From assembly GCA_006937955.1 (NCBI GenBank), contig SSNP01000035.1, forward strand, positions 2,710,301-2,774,300: DNA of 64,000 nt, written 5' to 3'. The stretch comes from Pachypanchax playfairii. Lineage: Eukaryota; Chordata; Actinopteri; Cyprinodontiformes; Aplocheilidae. Made by a program: the position numbers and the translations under genes. Below are positions 47,165 to 58,700 of the stretch, piece by piece. The first letter of the stretch is position 1. Each line of letters begins with the position of its first letter. Under the pieces are notes generated by a model. It saw nothing but the letters and a program-made list of their open reading frames with translations, was not told where the DNA came from and did no database searches.

Positions 47165-48925
47165 TCCGGGATAGAAACTCATCATGAGTTCATCTATGAT
47201 CTTCTCAGGGAAAATCTGTCTATCTTTCATCATCACTCATCTGAGTCATCCTGCATGTAAACAAGCCACATCAGTCACATAATGTTATTGGTGGAGGTGA
47301 AGTTATTCAGAGTAATTAGCTTTATTGCTAATAAAGTTTGTAGAAACTGGAGAAAAAGGGACCGTTTGATTGTACTAATTTAATGAAAATAATAAAAATA
47401 CCTGCCTCAACTTTGTTAAAATAAAGTGAATTTAAAGCTAAAACAGAATCCTGTATTAACACTAAACTGCTCTTTTTATATTTAAATCGGATTTTTTTTT
47501 TTAACTCATTGTTTTACTTTTTGTCTTAATGATACTTGAAGCAGTTAGTGAAGCCTTTCAGGGTCATTTCTAACGTCGGGTGTTAAATCTTTTGACTGTG
47601 TCCCATTAAATATTTCTATTGAACTTGTATAATCTCATTTTCTTCTGTTTTCCAGTAAATAAACACTCAGATTAAAACAAAACATGTCATTCTCACACAA
47701 ACCGACAGCAACGAGAATCTGATGATTGATTTATATTTGATTAGTGTTGATCTTTCAGGAAGAAAACCCTGCAAATAAGTGACAGTTTACAAATACAGCA
47801 TCTAAATTACAAAATCAAATTTCAAGAGTATAAAAACAATTTTAAATAAATAAAACTCGTCCTTTCTGCAGCATGTTTCTACATTAATACAATCATTTAT
47901 CAGACAAAAAAAAATCCCTTTTGACTTTTCTGTCCCTTAAATTCATGACATAAAAACACTGGTTCATTTGGTGAGTAAAACATCTGTAAACTTAAAATCT
48001 TCACTCAAATCACAAAGTGTTAAAGCTGATGGCTGTTAGGTTTAATTCATTTTGCAACCGTTTATGTTCAGATGAGCTTGATTTGGATAACAAGTTAAAG
48101 AAAAAATCCCACTTTGGTTTTAAATCTTAAAGATTGTTTCTTTTTAACTCATGAAGGTCTGGAGTCTGAGTCGATGTCCCAAAAACAACCAGTTTCCTGT
48201 AGAATTCTGTAATGGCTGTGTTGATTGGTCGATAGTGCTGCTGCTCTCCAGCTGGTTGTTCCACAGATGCACTTCATGCATTTTGGACACGCTCGTTATT
48301 TTACATGTCCGTTTAAATAAACAGAATTTTGCACAGATGAGAACAGAGAACACAGAGAGAAATCCATACAGCACGTAACTCGCCTGGTTTCAGTTTCACA
48401 TTCAGTTAGGAGGTATGTCCCTGTTTGCAGCTCGTGTGTGAGTTAAATGTGTAAAATGAGGAAAGTATTGCTTGATCTTTGACTCCAGAAGATTAAAGTG
48501 CCAACATGAAGTCCGTCCCTGGATTTGATTATATACCAGGACATGAGAACATTATGCATTTCCACTGATAAATCATGACATGCAAGTTCAAATTCACAAA
48601 TTGGTACAATTTTCTTCTTAAAATCTGTTATTTAAAATCGGTTCTATACAAAGTTCTTGTTCTCTAATGAACTGGACAGGAACGGGTCGTTTTTACAGGA
48701 GCAGGAGAAGCCAGACTGTTTCCCTCAGGAATGATGCTTCAGTCTAAAATTACAACTAAAAACATGCTGAAACTTCAACTTGTCTGGAGTCACTTGCCAT
48801 TTTTTTGGTCACTTCCTGATTGAACCGAATGAACATGAAGCAGCTGACGTGATTCTTCTGTAAAGAGTCTGATGAGACGCTTCATCGCGTCATCGAGGAC
48901 CAGAACGGTCCTAAACAGCATCCCG
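47165..48925. other. Convergent 3' region of ctsa and slc38a7
   Basis: This holds the 3' UTRs of two convergent genes. The ctsa signal is at 47330. I did not find an obvious AATAAA on the minus strand close to the slc38a7 stop. The rest is AT-rich with no recognised element. Confidence 0.6.
47330..47335 (+). terminator. ctsa: Poly(A) signal of ctsa
   Basis: AATAAA 166 nt after the ctsa stop codon, the first canonical signal on the plus strand. Confidence 0.65.
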
Positions 48926-49124
48926 TTAGTTAACAACATCCTGATAGATGGAGTTGGATGTGGTGAGGCCGAAGATGAACGCACCCAGGGTAACCATGAC
49001 AACACCGAACACCACCATCCCATGCCAACTGTAAAAAAGACATTTAAAGTTAANNNNNNNGTATAAATCTAGTTACTAAAATCAATGGAAGTCAATGGAC
49101 GGTCCCCATAAGGATAACAAAACA

Positions 49125-49161
<37 letters not shown>

Positions 49162-49447
49162 TTGTATTTCTGTCCTCCTGGGGACCCGTTTCCTGACTTT
49201 TTCTATCTTTCTGGGGTCCGAGGGTTCTTGTGGGGACCGAAGCCTGGTCCCCATGAGGGGGACTCCCCTTTTTAGGGTTAGGGGTTAGGTTTATAGGTAT
49301 GGTGTGAATAGAGTTTTAGTTAGTCTTAGGGTTAGTTATAGATCAGTAATGGTTAAGGTGAGTAAAAGGGTTTGGGTTAGGTATAAATCTAGTTACTAAA
49401 ATCAATGGAAGTCAATGGACGGTCCCCATAAGGATACCAAAACACAC

Positions 49448-49506
<59 letters not shown>

Positions 49507-49788
49507 TGTTTGTGACCTCCTGGGGACCCGTTTCCTGACTTTTACTATCTTTCTGGGGTCCGAGGGTTCTTGTGGGGACCGAAGCTGGTCCCCATGGGGG
49601 GGACTCCCCTTTTTAGGGTTAGGGGTTAGGTTTATAGGTATGGTGTGAATAGAGTTTTAGTTAGTCTTAGGGTTAGTTATAGATCAGTAATGGTTAAGGT
49701 GAGTAAAAGGGTTTGGGTTAGGTATAAATCTAGTTACTAAAATCAATGGAAGTCAATGGACGGTCCCCATAAGGATACCAAAACACAC

Positions 49789-49834
<46 letters not shown>

Positions 49835-52800
49835 TAAACATCTACAGGTTAACTTTTAGAGTCACCTGATTCAGGATGGCCACTGCAGCTAATCAACCTT
49901 AGAAAACATTTAGTGGCTTTAACTCAGTCAATTTCCCAGTTACACAGATCACGTGACGACTTTTTGTGTGAGATCTCACAGAAGATTTGAACTAAACAGC
50001 TCCATCATTCCTCAGTACAGGATGATCTTAGTGTAAAACTCCAGCATGAAAGTCTGCAGGTATTAAGAACATTGGGGCTTTAAGCATCTTTAGAAATGAT
50101 TTATTCTCGTTTACAACAACTTGCATCCTTAAAATTAGATGCACTGCAGACTGTCACACATTTTAGAAGAAAATTAATGAATTCAGACTAAATTGACTGT
50201 TAGAGACTCTGATCTTAGTGTATTTTGAAGAGATGAATTGTTTGGATAACTGTGTTAAATCCATTTTCCAGCTCCAGTTACAGAAACAACAAAAGTTTTA
50301 ACCCTCATTCCCTGAGTCTATTATGAGCAGATTGGTGAATATTCACCAATATGTAGTTTAAAAGTTTGATTCCATTCCCTTCGATCCTCATTCCTAACAT
50401 CCCCGAGGCTGTAGGGACACACCTACTTCACTTTTCTTGTCCACCAGTAAAGCGGTGGTCACGGTTCAGAGGATTAAAGGAGTTATATACAGAGATGTCC
50501 ATCAAGCCTCACCTTGCAGTTCTGATGTCCGTCTCTGAAAGTTTGGCTTGCATCAGACACAAACCTGTGGAGTTCAACAAACATCATGCAGATGTTTTAG
50601 CGTGACAATAAATGTACATATTACTCTAAAACAGGAAGTGCAGAGCAGCGTTACCTGGAAACACAAAGATAAAACAGGCTGCCAGTCCTCCAATCAGCGA
50701 GATCACACGGCCGATGTCAGGGATGAAGAGTGCCAGGACGAGGGTGATGATGAACCAAACCAACGTCTGAAGGATTCTCCTCCTGCGTTCACGTCGCACA
50801 CACACCTCCACCTGCTCGCCTCGGAAACGCAGCCAGAGTCCCTCTATGACGGCTCTGGAGCGGCACACCAGATTAAAACAGATTCTTCAGTTTGTTCTTA
50901 TAATAAAAATATAAAACCAAAAAATGAGATTTGAAAATCAAAAGATTTTTGACTGTATCGTACCTGCCACAGAAGTGTAAGATGGGGTAGGAGGTGACGA
51001 CGCACACAATAATGAAAGCTCTCGCGATGGCCACGGCGATGTCATCAGGAGGATACGACATCAACACATCCTGACTCACGCTGGAGCCGAACGTCAGGAA
51101 GCCACAGACACCTGCGGACAGGAAACACCTGACCAATAAGTGTCTGCTGCTGTCGACACAATCTGAACTGACATTTAAACACAATCCTCTGTTGTAAACT
51201 GGTAGTTTGATTTATAAAGTTGACTTAATGTCACCTGACAGCGTATAAAACATGTGAAAAAGATTCAGATCCCTGGCAGGGATGTTACTGAGTGATGTAC
51301 CTGTTCCCGTGTAAACGAAAAGGCAGATTATCATGCTGAGCGTGACGACAACTCCCCACGGTTTGATCTCTTTCCTCCTCATACTGTTGAACACTGGCAC
51401 ACAGCTAACATGGCACTGCAGGGAGAAAATAACCTTCATCAGTATTAAACTCAAATCATAAAGTAATAAATACATCAGATGATCAGGTGATACCTGAAAA
51501 CCAAAACATATGGTGGGCATTGCGTTGAAAACTGCGGTCCAGGAAGACGAACTGTAACAGAAAACAACAATTTTACCACTCGAGGGAAGTGTTGAGGTGT
51601 GGATGAAGACGAGTCGGATCATGTGACTGTAATATTAAAAAGGTTTGGGCTGAAACATGATCAGAATTTACCTGGTTGGGACATAATTTGAAGACGTGTC
51701 TTTATCGGGCCAGATGTATTTCACAATAACCACAACAGTAACGTACCAGGTTCCCATCACACTCAGGGCGCTACAGGAAAAAGCAGCAACTCACACAGTC
51801 AACACGCTAGCTCAAAGTAAAACAGGCTGTAGAGTGAAGGACTTTTCGGTACCTGGCATATTTCTGAAAGCCGATCTCTTTGGGGATGGACAGAGGCAGA
51901 ATGACCAGGACCGCAGTGATGATGATGGTAAACTTCCGGTCTGTGTACCAGTGACCGCCGGCGGCACCGTCTGTGTCGTGATGCACTGCAGCGATCACTA
52001 AAACAAAACACAGAACGAGCAGCAGAGAATGAACGTGATTCCACACGTTATTCATCTGAAACAGGATTTCTACTCTGTCAGCATCTCGATGACACAATGA
52101 GTCACATGAGACAAAAAGAGAGAAAATGCTGAGTGGAGTCATTCTCGGTGCTCTTTGCCCTCATCATTAACAAAACCACATTTTATGTCACAGCTACGCT
52201 AAAAATCAAACCTGAGAAACAGACTTGAGCTGTAAATGAGCGTCCTGCGACTGCGTGACACAAACAGAAGTTTATGGGTCAGTGAAGAAACTTACAGCGA
52301 TCCAGCTGATCTCCGATCACGATGAAGAAAGCGATACATGTGCCGAAGGTGTAGACGGCGATGGCGACTTCACATATGACTCCTGTCACTTTCCCACAAG
52401 TTGCTCGAACAACCTCCTGATATGTGGCTTCATTACTGGCCTGCAGGAAACCAGACGGATTTAAAATGATGCATTTTCTTTACCTGATCGTTCCTGTGCA
52501 GAAAACCGCTAGTAATATACAACATGATACTTCATGTAAAGAAGAAACCTTCAGTTTGTTCCTTTAATGCATCTTTATTCTTGTGCTGTGATTGATGTGT
52601 TGCATTATACTGGACTGAGACAAGCATAATGATTTTCATGACTGATTATTTAATCTAATGCAGATTATAGAGAAATCTGTCCTTTTCAGATGTGGAATCA
52701 TTTATTCATCTGTAACAAACCTAACAGAGTTTCAATGTTTTCTCTCCTTTATGTTTTACTACGCGTATTTCTGTATGACTTATTCAGGAATTGAAAGTCT

Positions 52801-53610
52801 GATCCTGTTTGCAAAGTTCTGCATTTTATCATCAGTATGAACACAGAATAAAGACGCTATTGCACAAGAAAAATGTTCCTTTTTTTTAGCCACACAAAGA
52901 GGAAAAAATGAAAGAAAGAAAAAACTGGTCAGATGTTTCAGATCAATATGTTAAAGATAAGATAAAAATACAAACCAAGGAGCAGTAGCCAAGGATTACA
53001 AGCCCACTGATGATGAAGACCAGCATAAACTGAAACACAGAAGACGCAAGATGACAACAAATATTTGACTCTCAGCTGTGATCAGCTAAAAGATTCAGAG
53101 AGAAACAAAAGCAGTTCTAGTTTATGTTGACAGGTTAATTATTATTACTAATCAATCACCTTCTCCTGAAGACAACTTGTTTATTCCTTTTATGTGTTTG
53201 ATTTAATGTCTACAACATGTGATCACTGCCGCTTGTCGATTTCTCAGTAAATTAAGCAGAAACTTTGAAGCTGTCGGGTTAAATCATGTTAGGGATGTGA
53301 GGAGTTCTATTCACCATAAAAAACTGTTGGTTATATAACAGCACTAGTATCTCCTCACCATCTGAAGCACCACTCCTGCAGTAACTCCTCCTGCCATGCT
53401 GAAGGCTGCAGGGAAGTTGAGCAGACCCGCTCCCAGTGCTGCATTCACCACGATGAAGACGGCTCCGAGGGCAGACACGCCTCGACTCCTCTCGTCCGCC
53501 TCAGGGTGCCGTACTGAATCCACACTGGGGCTCTGCAGGAGCCACGCTCTTTCTCCAGAATCACTGCTGCCCATGCCGGCCCAGTCTTCAACCTCAGTGT
53601 TAATCGCCAT
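48926..53610 (-). CDS. slc38a7: Sodium-coupled neutral amino acid transporter 7 (SNAT7), 456 aa
   Basis: SNAT7 is a lysosomal-membrane transporter (SLC38, AAAP superfamily) that exports glutamine and asparagine. Coding exons: 53359-53610, 52976-53029, 52296-52440, 51853-51997, 51672-51770, 51494-51551, 51301-51415, 50964-51111, 50655-50854, 50513-50564, 48926-49028; phases agree (1,371 nt). The N-terminus has [15 protein letters not shown]1 carries [20 protein letters not shown], followed by [63 protein letters not shown] and [13 protein letters not shown], all near-identical to human SLC38A7 (462 aa). Eleven membrane segments are expected. The start is the first ATG that matches the family N-terminus, and two short upstream ORFs precede it. 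The last exon lies 26 bp from an N gap and a tandem repeat. got2 is the upstream neighbour, as in human. Confidence 0.95.
49054..49060. other. Assembly gap (7 N) in slc38a7 intron
   Basis: Seven N bases directly abut the tandem repeat that follows, so repeat collapse probably caused the gap. Confidence 0.95.
49061..49832. repeat. Tandem repeat with embedded (TG)n, about 2.4 units
   Basis: Units start at 49061, 49381 and 49722 with GTATAAATCTAGTTACTAA; periods are 320 and 341 bp and differ mainly in TG-tract length. Each unit holds a TG microsatellite, 'cctggggacccgtttcctg', 'tggtccccat' and TTAGGG-like stretches ('tagggttaggggttaggttt'). It is in the last slc38a7 intron. Confidence 0.92.
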
Positions 53611-54420
53611 GAAGGAAAGGGTGTCCAAGTAAAAGAAAGTCAGGAGAGAAAGTCCGAGTGATGGGATTTGGCTGACAGGTTGCAGCTGAAGTTTCTTATC
53701 AAGAGAGTTCCAGTGACAGTGAAGCCTTTCATATGATGTGATTGATCTGTAACAAAATATTACCAACAATTAGTCAGCAATGGATCAGTAAATAACAATG
53801 TAACTCTGTAGTCTTGTTATAAATATATGACTTTTTAAGATCTGACCACTGATTTCTAATTGTATGTTAATATTGGTAAACATGTCTAAACCCTCTATGA
53901 ATGAGTAGCCATCACTATACACATATACATACTACAATATATTTGTTAAGCTGCTAATCATCAGTGGGTTATTATACATTTGATATGTAGTTACTTCTGT
54001 TTATACTATCACGAATCAGTCAGTTTAATCTACATAAACTGTGTAAATAGAGGAAGCAGGTGGTGATTTCTAACTGACCTCAGTTTAACAACTCTTTAAC
54101 TCTCAGTCAGCTTCCTGCAAGAAATACAAATCGATTATTTAACTATTTAATCTGATTTAATCATCGAAAATACATTTTATTAGCGCAGCTCTTTTTTGTT
54201 ATTGTCCACTTCAACAGCTAGCTAAACTAAACGAAACGAGAAATAACTTCTAAATAATCATTTTATAACACAAAATGAATATTTAAACGCGTATATGAGT
54301 CAAATTTATTGTAACAAGGTCGTAATTATGAATAAGAATCCTTTCTAACCGCTGTTTACCTTCTGCCTCCATCGGAAAATGACCGAGTCCCCCGGCCCGC
54401 TGTAATGTGAAGCACGTGAT
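53359..54420 (-). promoter_or_regulatory. slc38a7: slc38a7 5' leader exons with two upstream ORFs
   Basis: Three leader exons can be drawn: one ending at 54360 (CAGAAG|gtaaac), one at 54079-54114, and the 5' part of the first coding exon starting at 53746. In the spliced leader the ATG at 54372 opens a six-codon uORF ending in the second exon, and the ATG at 53732 opens a 30-residue uORF ending at 53640, 30 nt before the main start. The exon structure is inferred from splice consensus. Confidence 0.5.
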
Positions 54421-54432
54421 ACATTCACGTGA
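54411..54432. promoter_or_regulatory. slc38a7: Pair of CLEAR-type E-boxes upstream of slc38a7
   Basis: GCACGTGA (54412-54419) and the palindrome TCACGTGA (54425-54432) lie 12 bp apart, about 50-70 bp upstream of the first leader exon's donor. They match the core of TFEB/MiT binding sites. SNAT7 acts in the lysosome, so co-regulation with lysosomal genes is plausible. Confidence 0.6.
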
Positions 54433-54439
54433 TTAGAAT

Positions 54440-55716
54440 CCTCAGACTTCCGTCTGCAGGGAATTCTGGGTATTGTGGTTCACTATTTTACAGCCGATTC
54501 AACCAATTTCTCGCTAGCAGAATTTTGTTTAAGGCGTTTCTTTGATTGTGAATTTAAACCACACAAATCTGTTTTACTATAATATCTGCATCATTTTAGG
54601 AATTTGAGTCATAAATCGTATATTTGTGTATGTCAATGAAATTGGACAGCAAAGATATTGATATATTTTTGTTGCATTATAAATAAAACTATCAGTTGGT
54701 GTGAAGTGTACACAGAAGAATTTCTATGTAAAAAAAAGAAACATAGAAAGGGGAAACTAGACTCTAGATGGTTTATTGTTTGTTCAAGTACATGAGCCAT
54801 TATGTTTAAATTCACACAATGCAGAGGATGGAGACAATGTTCCAGAAGTACAAGCAAAACTGGGCCAAACCCACGTTTTTAAAACTCTTCCATCTCACAG
54901 TTTCAATGGTGGATCAATTCAAACACTGAAAAACAGCATCTGAGAATAAACAACCACATTTACTCTGAGAAGTTACACAGAACTGGTGTCAGTCCAAATT
55001 TAGAAACAGGACATTATGTTTGAAGTCGGGATAAAAAAAAAAAAAAAATGCTCAGAGAATTTTCAGCACTTTACTCTCCACAGTACTTTTACTCGACTTT
55101 TTGTGCTTGTTTTCAATCAGGGGAGTTTAAACGGGCCGACTGAGAGACTGATGCCTTGTGACCATGAAAGATTTACACAACCTGTAGGAAAAGTACTGAA
55201 CAAAAGAAATGGGTGAATCAGTTCATAAGATAGAAACTAAAAACCCAAATAATTGATTAGATTAACAAAATGAACTGATAACCTGATAAATGCCTATTTA
55301 TACAATAATGAAAAAAACAGTGCCACATCTTAAAGTGCTACAACATCACCAATCAAAGCTAAATAAACATTTCCTACAGGCTTCTACAAAGCAACAGAGA
55401 TCTCAACCAGTATATAAAGCTGACATTATTTATTTTAAGGTGACTGAGTCCATGTTCGAATGGACAATGGGTGTGCAGCCAACGCCCGACTCCCTCTAAT
55501 AAATACAACAAAACGTTTGGAACTTTGGTGGAGGAGCCGGTTTAAAAACATGTTGAATTACCAGAAAACAAACATCTGTTGAGTTGATAATGAAATCCAG
55601 ATGAGGAAAAGAATTAAATCCAGCTCTTCTCTAAAAGGTGTGATGGAGAAGTGAAACATTAAACAGCTCCTCGACTCTGCAGCTTTGATTCTGTTGCTCT
55701 CCCGTATGGATCCACT
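54440..55716. other. Region between slc38a7 promoter and got2 stop
   Basis: The right part is probably got2 3' UTR. A minus-strand AATAAA lies at 55429-55434, 283 nt past the stop, and another at 54771-54776. No other gene is recognised. Confidence 0.55.
55429..55434 (-). terminator. got2: Candidate poly(A) signal of got2
   Basis: AATAAA on the minus strand, the first canonical signal after the got2 stop codon at 55717. Confidence 0.5.
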
Positions 55717-58700
55717 CTACTTGGTCACCGCATGGATCGCTTCTGCCAGATAGCCCACGTTTCCAGATGTGACACCCGCCATGGAAATTCTGCCATCCTT
55801 GGTCATGTACACAGAAAACTCCTTTGTCAGACGCTCAACCTGCAGAAAGATGGATAAAATAAGGGATGGAGCTGCATAGAGAAGCACTTTATGATGATAA
55901 AGAACAAATAAACTTCCAAACAGGCATTTACTTTGAATTATAACAAAACACCCAACAGCATGTGTCATGTGTTTACACATGAACAAAACAACTTGTTTAT
56001 AAGTTGTTGTTTTTTTTTAAATAATCTCTGGTGACTGGTGTAGTTTTAGGAGTAATATTTTTATTTCACATGTTTTAATATTCATGATGTTGAAGGTTCT
56101 CAGTCATCCAGGTGACATTAGTCTTAGGTAATAAAAGAAGTTTCACTTCTCGTCTGAGGAGCTTCATCAGACCTAAATAAAGAGTGTCAGTGAGCCGGCT
56201 CGAGGATTAACCTCCTCCTGAGGGTCGTTAATGTCTCTGATAAACTGATTTGCACGCGAGATGTTTTGGTCATAAATTATTATGAAACTGGGATTTGGTT
56301 TTTATGTTTATATTTGATTGACAAATGAGTGATCAACAAGTTTTCTTATTAGCTTCACTGGTTACATTCTTGACAACAGCACCTGTTCGGGTTTGAGTCC
56401 CGTGAAGCAGAACATTCCGATCTGGTCGATGACGTGTTGCCAATTGTGGGAGGAGCCTTGCTTTTTCAAACCTGCCACCAGCTGTTCTCTCATCTTAATG
56501 ATGCGGTTTGCCATCCCATGGACTTCCTCCAGCCTGCCGCCACAAACAGAACAGATCAACCCTCTGAATATTTGTTGTATAAGTAACTGTTAAACTTTAG
56601 TCGTACCAGATGGAGCGCAGGTCTGGTGTGTTGAGAATGGTTGAAGCAATTCTGGCGCCGTTTATTGGAGGGTTGGAATAAATTGGCCTGATGAGGATCT
56701 TGAGTTGAGACTCGACCCTCTTTGCTTCTTCTGCATCGCTGCACACCACAGTGAAGCCTCCCACACGTTCACCTGTCAGCATTCACATAAATAAACCGAG
56801 GAGTCATTTATTCTGTTACAAGTTCCATTATCACTAAACTTTTAGTTAGTTTGAGCACTTTAATGCTTCCCCACTAGATGTCGACAAAATACAACCATTA
56901 AAAACGTTCCACTGAACTGACGCCATGTCTTCTCATTTATAACCTTGTGCTGATTTATTACTGACCGTACAGTCCCATGTTTTTCGCAAAGGACTGAGAC
57001 AGCACGATGTTGTTGCCCTGTTCGATGAAGTGGCGAACTGCCCAGGCGTCACGATCGATGTCACCGCTTGCAAAGCCCTGATACGCCATGTCGAAGAACA
57101 CCAGCAGGTTCCTTTTCTGTCAGAATACAGTAACAGCCATCGATGTTTAACTTGATAAAAACTCTAATATCCACCGTATGAGTTTCTTTTTACTATAGAT
57201 TGGAATTCTGATCTTTACCTTCACGATGTCGGCGATCTCCTTCCACTGCTCGGGCCTGGGGTCCACGCCCGTGGGGTTGTGAGCACATGCGTGCAACAGA
57301 ATCACACTTTTCTCTGGGATTTTCTGTGACAAAAGGAGGCTTCAGTTCCTTCATGTATAAAACCAAACATCCACAAACCAGAGAACATTTACCAGAATCT
57401 GAATAGTTGATCTCAATCACCTTATAAAGTGTTGACAACATCTGGACTATAATACAATTACTAATGACAATCCTGCCAAATAATGAAATTATAAAAATAA
57501 AATCTGAATATAAGTTGAATGTTGAATATAAACAGCAACAGATCAGTTGTGTTAAAATTTGATCATGAACATTCAAATAAAACCTGCATCTTGGAGTCAA
57601 ATAACAATAAAAACTGACTTAAAACTTTTCAAACCGTCTACTTTACAATTATAAAATAATGAAAAAAAATTTCAGTATCAAAGAGTCTGAATTTCGTCAT
57701 TTATATTGTTTTTTTTTTTTTTTTAAAGTTTAAAAATACTTCTGAAAACGTATTCATAAAAATATCTTGAAAACACTCTCCAGCCTGTGTCTTACAGAAA
57801 TGTCCTCACAAGCTCCTTTGAAGTCAAAGCCACAGGTGGAGGGGTCGTAGTATCTGTACGCTTTGAGCTGCATTCCAGCATCTCTGAAGATGGGTGTGTG
57901 GTTTCCCCAGGAAGGTTTGGGCAGGTACACGTCATGTGGACCTGTGTGGAATCGAGCCTGCAACAAAAACACTGTTATATGAGAACTTCCAGACTTTGTT
58001 ATAAACCACAAAACTGGTACCTCACCAAATAGTTACCGCCAATGCGCAAAGATCCGGTTCCTGAGATCGTCTGGACAGTGATGCTCTGATTAAAAAAATA
58101 AATTAACGTCACTGATTTAGATTTCAAACATACATTTCATTTAGACTGGGTTAGCAAGCAACATGACTCACCCTGCCACTCTTCAAGACCTCATTTTCGG
58201 CTCCCAGAGCCAGCTGGGCGCAGGACTTGTTAAATTCAGCCAATCCACTGATTGGAAGGTACTCCTTATCCATTTGTTTGGCTGCAATCAGAGCCTCTGC
58301 CTAAAAAACAAGCACATGGATGTATGAAACATTTAAATAAGGAGGAAAACTCCCAGTCAGGTTTTGAACCCGTGACTTTCTGGCAGAAAGGTAACGGTGC
58401 AGTTTGACAGTTTTACCTTACGGACACAGCTGAGCACAAAGGGCTTTCCTTGGTCGTCTCTGTAGGCTCCCACACCCAGATTCATCTTCTTGGGGTTGGT
58501 GTCCCTCTTATAGGCCTCAGTCACCCCCAGGATGGGATCAGGGGGACCCATCTGCACGCCAGTCCACCATGAGCTGCATGAAAAGCCACAATCTCACCAA
58601 CAGGGATGATAAATCGGATCACAACCACTGTGTATTCACTTCACAGGATCTGCTGGATCAATTTTCCATCTTATTCATGAATGAAAACACTAACTTGCCT

